Of a stretch of 64,000 nucleotides of DNA, positions 1 through 11,972 are shown in pieces. The position numbers and the translations under genes are program-made. Each line of letters opens with the position of its first letter. Within the stretch, counting starts at the first letter, position 1. The notes under the pieces were generated by a model. It made no database searches. It was not told where the DNA came from and saw only the letters and a list, made by a program, of their open reading frames with translations. The DNA lies in NCBI RefSeq assembly GCF_019175385.1, contig NC_083340.1, forward strand, positions 15,016,336 to 15,080,335. The letters run 5' to 3'. Source of the stretch: Lycium barbarum. Lineage: Eukaryota > Streptophyta > Magnoliopsida > Solanales > Solanaceae.

Positions 1-2821
1 TATAAAATAGGACATCTCATATTGCCGAGGCGTCGGCAGCCGATCCATTTAACCATAAATATACACATCCCGTGTCCGGGCATCCCGCGTCCGGGACGAT
101 ATCATATCATGTAATGCCAACTGATCAGGTGGATATGCGTTCATTACGCTCTGCCCTTACCTCCATTTCCCCCGTATACATATGCATATATCATGTACAT
201 ATATCAACGTCTATAGCTCTCTAGCTCTTTTATCATATACATATACGTGTGTCATGTAGGTACATCAGCGTCTATAGCGCTCTGATGCTTTTATCATATA
301 CATATACGTGTGTCATGTAGGTACATCAGCGTCTATAGCGCTCTAGCTCTTTCGTCATGTGCATATTTTAAAAATATATACGCATATCCTACATACATTT
401 ACATGTCTTATATGTATTTACGTATCCTATAAACATATATCTCATATGCACGCAGGAGAGCCCAAAGAAGCATCATGTAGTCATCGGAGTGACGTAAAGT
501 CGGTAACCTCCGATTACATTATAGAATACTCGTGATCGCTTTGTCTCACCTTGAAGGAACGAGTATTTTAAGGTGAGACTATCAACGGGGAATAATATTA
601 AAGTAAACGTAGAATGAAATCGGGGCATCATAGATGACAGTTCATAGACTTTGAAATCTTTTAGAAAATAAAGTCATAGCTAGGAAATATAAATAATATT
701 CAAAAATTAGTTTTATCATTTTCATGTTTACATAAGATACTTAGCTTAGTCATCTTAGTCATAGAGTCGTTCCGGTAGTACGTATCATAGGCATATTCTC
801 TTATCTAACATCATTGTTATCATTATCGTCATGGAAGTGCCCTCGTTAGAGGAGTCACAGTACTTATCATTTGGTAACGAAATCGGGATAAAAGTTCCCT
901 TTGGATTCACTTTAAGTAAGTCAAGCAAGACTGTAAGGAAAAATCCGAGAGTAGCGGGCCCACCTCGGGCCGGATGGGGTGACGTATATGATTTACATAT
1001 ATTACGTGTCATGTCATTACTTGTGAGGGTCCTAGGGTAATCGGGTCCCACTTATGCAAGTTCTAAGGGTTTAAGAGGTCTTTCCATCATTTGCACACTT
1101 TCTAGTTCAATTCTATTGAACAAAAAGTGGAAAGCTTTAGGTGCGGATTCCGGGGGCTAGGGTTGTCCCGAGGCTCGTACCCGACTTATTACATCTAAGA
1201 CATGCCATAGAAAGAAGAGTGAAGCCTTACATACCTCTTTCCGCTTCTTTTGCTATTCCGAATTCACGTTGCAATCTCGTCAAAATCTGCAAATTGGTCA
1301 CATTTACCCAAACTTTCATTAGGGTACTTAGAGTTAGAATCTTAAGGAACCACTTGGCTACCGAAATTTCGGCAGCACCTCCTCTGTAAATATACCATCC
1401 TCAACATTCAACATAGCCAAATTCTCATCAATCACAATCCGGGAATTCAAACCCGGCCAAACTATTAACATAATTCAACAATCACACTAAAAATTCACAT
1501 ATTCCATTCAAGGTGCATTCCAACACTTCAATTAACATTCTACCTCCTTCAATACTCTCCAATTCCAATGAAACAACAATAACCTTATAATACATATATT
1601 CCAACAACATCATAGTAATACCATTACATGTCTTCCATACAAAAACATTATTTTCAATTTACACAAACTTCCAATTGCCAATACTTCACCAAACTTATCA
1701 AGTCTTTATTTGCGATATAACATCTACAACACAACGATTAAGATATTAATTACAACTCGCTCATTATTCTTTCACAACTCACCAATATACACGACTATAC
1801 ATCAAGTATACACGGCCACATATACCATGCACACTCACACGGCTCCAACATGTATACACCACTACAATCTCTCCAAACTCAATCAACTTCCATTTTCCAC
1901 ATATCATTCACAACAATAACAACTAAACACTAATTAAAATAATTGAAGCATGACTCCTACACACACATATATATACACGCCCATATACTATATTTCTCTC
2001 CTTCATGAATTTCATCCATTTTAGCATACTACAACACATATAAACCATATATAACACATAAAACAAGATCAAAACTCACCTTTCTTCTTCAACTTCTCAC
2101 TTGACTACAACTTGACAACTTGTATGATTTTGAATTTTTCTTGCTCCAATAACAACTCCACCTTGTTAATCACCCTTTACTTGGTAGAAAATGATTTTTG
2201 GAGAATTTTTGCAAATTTTTCTTGTGAAAATTGCTCTTGGGCGAAATCTTAAGTTTTTCTCCTCTCTCTCTTGTTCTTGCTTTTCTTGAAATTTCTAGAA
2301 CATTATGTGGAATAAGATGACTTAGTCATCTTATTTATTGACCAAATTTTATTTAATATGGGCTTGGGCCATAACCATGGCCGGTTGGGCCTCACAAATT
2401 TGGGCCTTATTATTTTTTTTGATTTTTTTGGGCCAACTCGGTTTGGTCCCGAGTTGGGCCTAGCCCACTGACCTTTCGACCTTAAAACGTTCATATCTCC
2501 TTGTACCGACGTCACCTGGGGACCCACGACCTATGGTTGGAAATATAATTCAATTATCTACAACTTCTAGTTCTTGGTACTTTTCCAAATTCCAAACTTA
2601 TAATACCGTTTTTGCCCCTTGAAGTCAGATCACCCGAAAATGTTTTCTTAAAATATTCGTTTAGAGGACTTCCACTTTGATTTGGCCCAAGGGTCCTTCT
2701 TGAGTTGTGTTTAACTTCTCATATGTGATTCATATGAATTTTCAGATGTCCCAAAAAAAATCTCGATGTGTGGGTCCCACCTCAGCAATTAATCTGACGT
2801 TCAAAAATACGGGATATAACA
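1..2821 (+). repeat. 3' part of a long gypsy-type LTR, cut by the window edge
   Basis: Several blocks match the probable solo LTR at 52776-55207: the CCCGCGTCCGGG text near 85, and the run GTAACCTCCGATTACATTA followed by TGTCTCACCTTGAAGGAAC around 500-560 (compare 53640-53705). The right end reads ACGGGATATAACA at 2809-2821, like the GGTGTAACA end of the other copy. The 5' end lies outside the window. Orientation follows the shared blocks. The length and the ACGACCC...TAACA ends of the sister copy resemble Tekay/Del-type gypsy LTRs, which is from memory. The short open frames inside (for example near 830-1050) have no coding character. Confidence 0.6.
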
Positions 2822-2950
2822 TTTGTCCCGAGTTATTTGACCGATCTAGAGTTCTCACTAATTTTTCCCTTTTTTTCATAGTTCTCGTCAAATCTAACAA
2901 ATAGAGTTCGATGAATATTTTGTCGTGACTAAAACTGTCAACTTATGGCA

Positions 2951-3136
2951 AACTTAAAGGACCAAAACCGTTAAGTGCATAGTTAAGGGACTATTTTGAA
3001 CCTACTCTCATAGTTAAGGGACTGTTTTTGTTAACTCGTAACAAACTTAAAGGACTAAAACCGTTAAGTGCATAGTTAAGGGACTATTTTGAACCTACTA
3101 TCATAGTTAAGGGACCATTTTTGTCTTTTGACTTTT
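2951..3136. repeat. 93-bp tandem duplication
   Basis: The text AACTTAAAGGACCAAAACCG begins at 2951 and recurs, nearly identical, from 3044. Each unit also carries GTTAAGTGCATAGTTAAGGG and TTTTGAACCTACT. There are two units, the second slightly diverged. Confidence 0.85.
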
Positions 3137-3580
3137 GAAGGTTGTTTTTAAGTTCAAATTTTGAATTGGATACCTTTTTTGTATTTTTTTTTTAATTAAA
3201 ACCCTATGGGGTTATTTTGTATTAACAAAGAACGAAAGGGTCCAATCAGCCAAAGTAAAAAAAGCAAGAGGCGGAAAGCGTAAAAAACAAAAAGCGAAGT
3301 ATAAGCTTTGCAGAATCCCCTCTTCATTTGTTTTTATTAAGATTAAGACGTTTGAATCTAAATGTGCATCTGAATCATTAAGATGTTGTCTCTAGGTCTG
3401 AACACTGAATGATTAAGACTGTTTGTTTTTCAATATCTGAATGTGCATAATGTGTTTATTTAAACATAATAAATATACAATTCAAATTAAAAAGTAACTA
3501 AATAGTAGAAAATAAATACAAATTTAATTAAAAAATATTATTTGATTAAAAAAAAAGAAACATTTATGTTCACTAGTAAT

Positions 3581-3680
3581 GGTGGATGGTGAGTGGGGGT
3601 GGAGGGGTGAGTGGGTGGTTGGGGTGAGGGGTGGGAGATTGTGGGGTTAGGGTTGGCGGGGAGTGGGGGTGGGGTTGGTA
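3581..3680 (+). other. G-rich tract with G-quadruplex potential
   Basis: About 100 bases made largely of GTGGGGGTGG-like runs. Successive G-runs of three or more are separated by loops of one to seven bases, which fits the usual four-run quadruplex pattern. It lies about 1.6 kb upstream of the TSR2 start codon. Confidence 0.6.
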
Positions 3681-3696
3681 AATCAGGAACATTGCC

Positions 3697-3803
3697 AAGG
3701 AGGAAAAGAAATTTTACCTTTAATTTCCTGATTTTCTTTTAGTGAGCTAAAACCCTTTAATTGATCAAAAGACATTAAAAAGGAGGAAAAGAAATTTTAC
3801 CTT
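3697..3803. repeat. 24-bp direct repeat, 83 bp apart
   Basis: A 24-base block beginning AAGGAGGAAAAG and ending TTTTACCTT occurs at 3697-3720 and again at 3780-3803. The 59 bases between show no transposon ends. Confidence 0.85.
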
Positions 3804-4137
3804 GGCCTCATATCGGGGAAGATGCTGGAAAACAAATGGAAACCATGGAAGCTTTAAAAAAGTTGAAACCGACTTTATTTTTGATGACTCATCACAGCAA
3901 AGGACAATGCGTGCAATGCATTTATTGAATAAGAAAAAAAAGTGAAATTACAAATGTAACCCTGTGAGGACTACAAAAAAGTTCTGATGTATATAAATTG
4001 AAGGGGTTTGGTTTAATAAATTGTATGTGAAACATAGATTACTCTTAAGAATTAATTATTTATATTTTACTATAATTATTAACTTTTATTAATACCGGGA
4101 TTTCATTATCCTGTTATTTTTCTTTTATTACCGTTAC

Positions 4138-4189
<52 letters not shown>

Positions 4190-4190
4190 T
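4138..4190. repeat. (ATT)n microsatellite
   Basis: About 17 uninterrupted TTA/ATT trinucleotides. Confidence 0.95.
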
Positions 4191-4584
4191 TGCTACCATT
4201 ATTATTATAATTCACATTTTTTATCATTTCAACATTTTTTTTACCAGCTTACGCACACGCATCGCATAATTAAATAATAGTGTTTATTTACTGTGGACTT
4301 TCGAAATATTATTGCACGGCTATTACGACGACATATAATTTTATTATCTGAGTACTAATAAATACATACTTTTATATTAAGTAATATTTTAGCACACACT
4401 GTTATATCATTAATTGATGGTCTTTTACTCAAATTTATAAAACCCCATATTTTAAATACATCAGCCAAATTGTGGATTCATCCGTTCCAATTAATCCACA
4501 AACCTTCTTGGACCAGTCCATTAATGACCAGCCATATTTTAATTCATCAACCCAATTTTCGGACCAATACACATTTTAATACCC

Positions 4585-4635
4585 AGCCCAAAAGAAAATT
4601 GACCCAGTCCATTAACCCACGACCCGACCGGCCCA
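4585..4635. promoter_or_regulatory. two site II-type motifs upstream of TSR2
   Basis: AGCCCA at 4585-4590 and GGCCCA at 4630-4635 are reverse complements of TGGGCT and TGGGCC, the site II (TGGGCY) class. This class is known to be enriched upstream of plant ribosomal-protein, ribosome-biogenesis and mitochondrial genes, which fits the downstream TSR2 gene. That they act here is inference. Confidence 0.45.
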
Positions 4636-4659
4636 TTTCCTTTTAACAAAAGATGAAAC

Positions 4660-5222
4660 CCTTCTCTTTCATCTCCTCAGCCGCCCCCCCCCCCCCAGCT
4701 CTCTTCTCTCCCTCTTTCATCGTCATCTCCTCTCCACCACGCCGCTCCTCTCTACCCCACTCTCCCCCGCTCCCCCCGCTCCAGTTCAGTAGTTAAATCT
4801 GTTTATGTCTCAATTCAATCCAGTTAATTTCAGTATTTATGTGTTCGTAAGAGTTTATCCGAAGATGATTATACCAATTAGTGATAGCATGTGATAAGTT
4901 AAATTGCAGCACGATCCTGTGTGCTTAAATATCAATTTAAAGCAAGATCCAAGTTATCTAGATTGGGTCTGATAGCAAGATTGAGCCTCGCACTCCTTTC
5001 TTCCCCATTTTCCCCGTGCATCCAAAACCCTGTTCCGTCAAAAACCCGACCCGTAAGTCCCCTCAACCCTAAAACAACCCTTTCTCAATCATTTTTTTAA
5101 CATTAATCTCCCAATCGCGAGCCACACAGAATTAAAATCCACTAGTTTTCAGCTAAATTCACTATTGACCTATTGGTTTCTCTTTACAATTACGACTCTT
5201 TATTTTTTGCAGAGTGTTTAGA
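4660..5222 (+). promoter_or_regulatory. CT-rich leader with a probable 5'UTR intron of TSR2
   Basis: A pyrimidine-rich stretch (4670-4785, including a run of C) looks like a transcribed leader. A donor at 5053 (CCC|GTAAGT) and an acceptor ending at 5212 (TTTTTTGCAG) define a likely 160-base intron that stops 10 bases before the ATG. A near telo-box text, AACCCTAAAA, lies inside it. No convincing TATA box was found. Confidence 0.5.
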
Positions 5223-8200
5223 ATGGAAAGTAGTAGCAGCAAAGCATCAGTTCAGCAACTCACGCCTGAGGAAGCTGCACAGCTACAACAAGGCATTGGG
5301 TTGGTGCTGTGTAGATGGACCGCCTTGCAAATGGCTATCGAAAACGAGTGGGGTGGTCGAGGCACTCGTGAAAAATCTAATCAGCTCAATCTTGACATTT
5401 TTAACGCTTTCACACAATCCAAAGGTACTTCTTGCTGTTTAATACTCCTTCTATTTTAATTTTATGCGTTTTAGTTTTACTAGACTCTTAGTTCTAGAAT
5501 ATAACATGTTAAGTGGGCGTTCGGACATAAAAAATGTGAAATTTGAGAAAAAGTTGAAAAATGTTATTTGGAAATTGGAGTTTTGTTTGGACAAATGTTG
5601 ATTTTTTATGAGTGATTTGGACTGAAAACAGGTGTTTGGAGTTTTTGCAACTTTGTAACAATTCTATGTCCAAACATGATTCCAGGATACAATCCCGGAA
5701 AAAGTGAAAATTATCCATGGCCAAACGGGCCCTAAAGATAACCTTTGAGTCTTCTGGTGTTAAACATGATTAAAATGGAAATATTGAAAATTGAAGTAAG
5801 TATAAAAGAAGGCATTTTTTCTAAAGGAAATTAACAGATATTGAAAAGGATGGAGTAGCACATTAGAGGCGTTTAAAACTGCTAATATATCCTTGTTTCC
5901 TCCCTTCTATTGTTTGGTTAAAGTATTTGTTTTTCATTTATTATTGTGGGTTCCTTCCTATGCAGAAAAAGTATATATGGATGATATAGAGGATATTCTA
6001 GATGAGTTCATGATATCTCTAAATACTGAAGTCAGTGATGGCAGCCTTGAGGAGGTAGAGTGCTAACTCCTTGTCAGTGTAATTTGTATTATCTCTGTTG
6101 GCTTTTTGGCTGTTAGCGTAACCTGGAAAATATATTTGGGAATGATTTCTTGTAGACAATGAAATTAAGTGGGGCAGTTTTTCATACACGAGTAGTTGTT
6201 TTCATGAATACTATGAATTCCTGTGTTTGAACTTGGATATTTCATCTTTTTGCTTATTTTAATTATAAATTATTTGCAGTCGGAAATTTGAACAATAGAA
6301 GAGAAGGAATGTATTGGAGTTCTGCCTATCCTTGTTGAGTATTGTAACCCTTTGAAAAAATATGTGCTCATTCAATGAGGAACTTTGGATTACTGGAGTT
6401 TTGCTTTGTAGGTTAGAATACTGAAGCTCCAATCTTCCTCTCTCAAGAAAAAAAGAAAAGAAAAGAAAAGATTGAGGCTTTAAAAACGTAGGCAGGTCTC
6501 CCTCTTCAAGCGGCTTTCTATGGTTGAATTCCTCATAAGGAGCAATCTGTAGATATTAAAGTAATCATTCAAGCAGTCAAAGTTCTAGATGATGCTTGTT
6601 GGGTTATAAGGTCCATTTGCCGTTTTAGAAATTTGTGGGTATCAAGGATTTCTTGGTGCTGCACATTGTCGCTTTTAGAGTCTTGGTTATGACAGACAGG
6701 TGATGTTAGAAGGGCCAAGACCTTTTTGTTCCAAATCAATCAATAAATTAATTATGCCTCTATGTTGGACAGAATTGGGGTCAGTTATATGAATCATTTG
6801 GAACCGCACTGGTCTATTCAGATCGAAATCATCAAATACTAGCTTGCTTGGAGATTTGTTTGTTCAGTGTGATCATGCATTTCTGTAAGGTTGTGGAGTA
6901 TGCTTCCATAACAAAGCAACATTTGTGATCTCTATCAGGTAGCAGAAAAATTGATGTATATGCATGAAGAGTGTCTGGAAGGGAACTTCAATTCAATCAA
7001 AGTGCTAAGAGAAACAAATGTTGGGAGGAGACCTGCTACTTATGTCAGACAAGTAAGCATCCTTTTTTATAGGCAGCATATTTATTCTGTCTGTGATTGG
7101 TAGAAAAGTTTCTCTGTTGATGGTCTACTTATTTCGCTATATCCTATCATTTTTGATAAGGTTGGCTGTATCCTATCACATGCATAACAAACAGTAATAA
7201 AGAAATAACTAGTATGTTGAATGAGTTATTTATGTAGAAGGAATATAGGCCTTAATTCACATATCAAGTATTTGTGAAAATTTAACCGTATGAGATGAAG
7301 GTAATTGTGGGTTTTGCACTTGTGTTGCTTGTTCTTAGGAAATAGGAACTTGAGAAGAATTAAAAAAGACCTTACAAGATATGCAACCATTCTGTAACAT
7401 GACAAGCACAATGCTGGATTACTCATTCTCACATCTGAAAATGGTTGCTAGGATTTGCATGCTACCTAACATGGTAGTATATCAATCAATCACCTACTCT
7501 TCGATCCCAAATTAGGTAGGGTTCACATATGAATTCTATCTGATAAGTCAGGTAATCATTTTATTAATGTAAACCAACAGTAGGAAATGCTGAATATGTA
7601 CATTGCAAAAGAGGCAAAAAATTCAACTCCATATGTAATTCCAGTAAGGATCTGAGAAACACTAACAGCGCATCTAGAACATATTCATCAGCCTTGTGCA
7701 CCACAGATATAGCAAAACCAAACATTTATATTTCAGGTAAGGACAGTCTCCTTTTTCCCACCTAGGTATCCTTGGTTTCTTTCACTACACACCAGCCACC
7801 AGATACAGCAAGCGAGCTCTCTGGCAATGTAGTTGTTCTTGGCATACACCATTTCATCTCAAACAAATTCCAAATCAAGTCCCAGAGCTGGTTGGTAATC
7901 TTGCAGTGAATTAGCACTGATTCATATCTGTGCATACAAGTTTGAATAAGAAATATCTGTGCAAGTGTGCATACAAAAAGTTTTTTTTTTTTTTTTAAAT
8001 GGTAACAAATACAAGTAACATTGTTAGTGTTACTTCTTGCAATTTCTTTAGTTCCCTGAACTTTTCAGAGGAAATATAGGAGGATTTTGTACTCTATGTT
8101 GGAGAAGGTAAGGTATATTTTATAAAAAATACTGTAAGAAGGGTGTTCTGTTAAAGCTGTACAAAATCAGCAAAGGAGCACCAACAAACAAAAGTCAGCC

Positions 8201-10161
8201 TCAGGTAGTCCTGTAGTGATTCTGGTACCTGTAGCACTATTTCAACCTCATTTACCTATTACTGTCCATACCAAAAGCAAAACAAAAATATACAATTAGC
8301 CTTTATCGTTGTCAACATCTTCATTCCATTCCCTTGTATACGGTCAGTTTGGCCATATTTATGAATGAAAATACTTTTACTTGATTTAAAAAAAAAAAAA
8401 AACATCTTCATTCCATCTTCTATTTATATCATTTTATTTAGTCCACCACATGCAAGTGGTAATGCGGTATATACAGTGTTCCACCAGAGAAGCTTCGCCT
8501 TTCTAGCTCCCTATCTATACATCTCAAAAGGTTCCCTGTTGTACTTGGCATGACCTATTGCCACCCAATCATATTCAAAAAGATATGCCACAATCGTGCA
8601 GATGCAGTAACATGACAGTGCAAAAACAAATGACTATTGTTTTAGGACAATCCCTCCCCCCCTGATTAAAAATAAATAAATGACGATCCCTCTCTTTTGT
8701 AGATTCTCATGTGTAAGACAAGCTTATTGCTCACTATCCATGTGAAACATGCAACCTTGACGGGCACCTTGGGCCTTCATTTTTTTTTTCCGGCCAAGGC
8801 TTTGCTAGATTATTAACCGTTACAAGATCCATGTAGCAAGAATTCACAGAGAGCATTACTTTTTTTGTGGGGTTTCCATGTAATGATCCTCTAAATCTGA
8901 CAGCAGCGGATTCACGCTCAGCAGATTAAAAAGTTCAGAGTCCTAGTTACCCCCCAATCATTAAAATTTCCTCTGAAGTTGATATTTCACACCCATTGGT
9001 TCTAAGTCAGCCAGTGAGGAAGTGTTGTTTACTGCTAAGGTAAATAATCCAGGGAATAAGTCCATCAAAAAGCCTTGACCAGTCCAAGCATCCATTCAAC
9101 AAACAATTATTCTGCTATTACCAACTTTGAATCCAACTTTAGCCTTAAAGCAGCAAGGTCAAAGTTATTTGATGCCATTCCAAGCAGAAACACCGACGAG
9201 TGTTCTAACATCACTGGAACACCAGTATCCTTCAAAACCATACTCGTTTTTAATGACACATACACAATGAGTACAACTAATGTTAAACCTCTATAGCCAC
9301 TTCATTAGCAAGTCTTTAGTGGACAGAGTTACCGGTATGTTGGTGGGAGGTAGCAGGTACCTGAATCAGTGAATCTGCGAGAAATTTGTCCTCCTTTCAA
9401 CCCACTCATACCATGCATCTGAATCTGTAATAAATTCTGGAAGATCGTGATTTTTTCCCGGATGCGAAGTAAATTTTCCTACCCATAATTGTTGTATGCT
9501 GTTATTTTATTGAAATGACACTTTTCTCTCCGGGGATGGGAACGTTATTCTAATACTTCCACTTGCTATTAATTAGTTGGGAGTTTTTCCAAAATGGCAA
9601 TGTTCCTGATTTCCTTTTAGCCCCAAAAGTGATGCTAGAAGTTCTATGAAATGTCTTGAACTTTCTCCAGCCGTCTCCTCTTATATTATTTTTAGCAGCC
9701 TCAAAATAAATTCCCATCTCAGTATGATTCTGATGATATCTTGACCAATATCATTCCCAAGTGAAAAAGTGCATTGTACTGAAACTATTGCTCTCTTGAA
9801 TATTGCCCTTGTAATGCATCTTTTTTCCCCTAGTTATTTGCAGGCAAAATGCTTTAAATAATCTCTACAATAAAAGCTCAATAATTTTATGGATTTAAGT
9901 GAACGATGATTGATTTTATTGCTTCCCTTTTCCAAAACTTTCCAGGATGCTAGTGACGACGACGATAGTAGTAATGATGGCGGTGACAGAAATGAGAACT
10001 TGGGCAACAATGCATCAGATATGGCAATTGATTCTATGGAAACACAGTCAAGTTTGGGCCAGGATATGATAGTTGAACCTGTGATAAAGCAGCAAACTGA
10101 AGTGGACGAGGATGGTTGGACAACGGTACCTACGAGGCGTAATAAAGGTAGAAGGAACTAA
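5223..10161 (+). CDS. TSR2: pre-rRNA-processing protein TSR2 homologue
   Basis: TSR2 is the escort chaperone for ribosomal protein eS26 and acts in 40S maturation and 20S pre-rRNA processing. Four coding exons read through in frame: 5223-5424, 5966-6054, 6939-7052 and 9946-10161, totalling 621 nt and 206 residues, close to the family's usual length. Every junction has GT and AG. The start ATG at 5223 gives MESSSSKASVQQLTPEEAA. The TSR2 domain covers about residues 17-110 and includes VLCRWTALQMAIENEWGG (29-46) and the helix EKVYMDDIEDILDEFM made across the exon 1/2 join. An Asp/Ser-rich acidic stretch follows (about 136-160). The C terminus ends DEDGWTTVPTRRNKGRRN, with the conserved DGW before a basic tail. 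A 220-bp MITE sits in intron 1, and intron 3 is 2.9 kb. No lesion was seen, so the gene is probably functional. Confidence 0.93.
5513..5732. mobile_element. MITE in TSR2 intron 1, TSD TAA
   Basis: The left end GTGGGCGTTCGGACAT and the right end CATGGCCAAACGGGCCC are imperfect inverted repeats. The element is flanked on both sides by TAA (5510-5512 and 5733-5735). A TAA target site suggests a Tourist/PIF-Harbinger type, by inference. It is related in its ends to the larger element at 38289-38796. Confidence 0.65.
7053..9945 (+). other. intron 3 of TSR2
   Basis: A 2.9-kb intron with donor AA|GTAAGC and acceptor CTTTCCAG. It holds a retroposed fragment at 8330-8400 and, near 7980, a poly-T tract followed by AAATGGTAAC. 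No other gene or transposon end was recognised. Confidence 0.8.
8314..8416 (+). mobile_element. short retroposed fragment with 16-bp TSD
   Basis: AACATCTTCATTCCAT occurs at 8314-8329 and exactly again at 8401-8416. Between them are 71 bases ending in a run of about 15 A. Long direct repeats around a poly(A)-tailed insert are the signature of LINE-type target-primed reverse transcription. The 3' text AATGAAAATACTTTTACTTGATTT resembles the minus strand of the inserts near 55950 and 56350, so one LINE or SINE family probably supplied all three. Confidence 0.8.
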
Positions 10162-11179
10162 AGCACTACTACAGACCCATGGGGTAAAAAGGAGTTAAAC
10201 CCAACTGCAGTTGTATACATTTTTGGTCTATAATCTTAAAAATGAAGGAAGCTTGCAATATTAGTGACATATTATTGTAGTAGTCGTAATCATGGTGATT
10301 GTAATTTGGTTTTCTCGTTCATCGATGAATTATCTCGGAAGACATGATTATCTGCTAGTGTAACCATGAATTTTGTAGTTGAGTGTTACAGGGGCTTCAT
10401 CTATGTTGCTTAATGCTATTGGTATTCCAATTGTTTCCCTGGCCAGTGTTGATGAACCTGCTACTTCATCTTAATTTTATTTGGACTATCGAATCTCTTT
10501 TCGTTTCCAATTATAAATTATGGATTCTTCTTATAAATGCAATAATAATCAATCCTTTTGAAGTAACGATTTGTTATTAATACGGTGTTAATGGTAAAGT
10601 AATATCTTATACCATAATCAAAACACTTTTGTGATTAATGAAACCAATGTAAGCTGAAAAAACTGTTTAATTGGGAAAACTAGATAAACTAACCAGGTCG
10701 TTCTAAACCGTACTCAAGATTAAAATTATTTCCATTCTTAACACCATATGCACCAGCTACGCAGCCAACTTAACCATATTTACAGATGCAAAATGCCAAT
10801 TTTAGTGACTTTCAGCAGTGCCCAGGTGCTTGAGAATGGAGATTTTGCACTCATGATAATTTCTCTATCAGTCGTCAGATATTCATTTTTCTGTCAACAA
10901 AGATGGATGTTGTTGATATATATATATGTGTGTCTGGTACTAATTCCTTACCCAAAAAATATACTAGTAGGAATTGCAGTCAGTAGTCAGTTTTGACCTT
11001 ACTATTTAAGCTATATTCAGATTTCTCAAATTATTTAACGGCTTCTCAAATTATTTTGTAGCCGAGACAAAATCCCGTCTACTCCACCTCCCCTCTTGGT
11101 TGCTAACTTCAGACATTAGTTGTATTGACCCTCGAAATTCCTTAAACATTATCACATTAACTTCTCAACATCCCTCGTC
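10162..11179. other. TSR2 3' flank and spacer
   Basis: About 400 bases of probable 3'UTR followed by AT-rich DNA without a recognisable gene. No clear signal was identified apart from scattered AATAAT-type texts. Confidence 0.6.
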
Positions 11180-11184
11180 ATGAT

Positions 11185-11879
11185 TGTATACGGTGAATAC
11201 CGGATACGAGACAAACCGGGGGAACGAAGCCGGAGCAAGGAATTGGAATGGGGTGGCGATATCGTTCACCCTAGACCGGGGTAATGCTTGAACCGGAGCT
11301 GGGCATGAGCACCGACAGGTTTGCCTTCGACATCCTTAGAACTTCCAAGCCCGATGACCCGAGCATTCGTGACCGTTAGTCCGAGTAGCCGTTGGTCCGT
11401 GTGATCGGTGTGTACGGGCTACGCGCCAGTAGCGTCCTGCAATAGTCAAACTACCTACCTTGCGTGTGTCAGGCGGCGCCGTCAGTCCAATCCCACCAAA
11501 TCCGTGCAGAACAGTCCTTGTTGTCATTATTTTATTAACCCATGGGTGTGTTACTATAAATAGGGCATATCCCCCTCCTTTGGGGGGGTTGGCTCTTCCA
11601 TTTTTCCAAGAACACTTGTAATAAAATAGTTCATATAAACAATCTCTCTTTCAATACTTGATTCGGCCGAGGCTATTTGTCTACATTTATATTGTGTTTA
11701 TTCCATTAAGTATCTCACATTGTTTACGGCATCAGTGTCAATAGCGAATCGCCACCATTAACCATCCTATTGAGGAACTCCCACATGTACATTTCCTCTA
11801 TCTAGCATACATCAAGATCCGAGCACATATCCTATACCCACTTACAAATTTAATTGATTATCCGATTTCGGGGTAAACA
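11185..11879 (+). repeat. 5' LTR
   Basis: It starts TGTATACGGTGAATACCGG and ends TCGGGGTAAACA. It contains a TATA box near 11555 and, near 11375-11405, two units of the 16-bp motif that is amplified in the second element's LTRs. Confidence 0.95.
11555..11562 (+). promoter_or_regulatory. TATA box of the 5' LTR promoter
   Basis: TATAAATA within ACTATAAATAGGGCAT, a standard position for the U3 promoter. The 3' LTR carries the same box at 22518-22525. Confidence 0.7.
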
Positions 11880-11882
11880 GTT

Positions 11883-11900
11883 TGGCGCCCACCGTGGGGC
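11883..11900 (+). other. primer-binding site
   Basis: TGGCGCCCACCGTGGGGC begins three bases inside the 5' LTR end, the expected position for tRNA primer pairing. I have not assigned the tRNA. Confidence 0.8.
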
Positions 11901-11972
11901 TAGGATAATAGTGGTCTTTGGCCTTGATTTCTACCATATTCATCGAAACCGAAAGCGTCCCTACCCATCTCT

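Larger units (their letters stand above)
2822..4560. other. intergenic DNA upstream of TSR2
   Basis: AT-rich DNA without a recognisable gene. It contains a 93-bp tandem duplication, a G-rich tract, a 24-bp direct repeat and an ATT microsatellite, listed separately. Confidence 0.6.
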
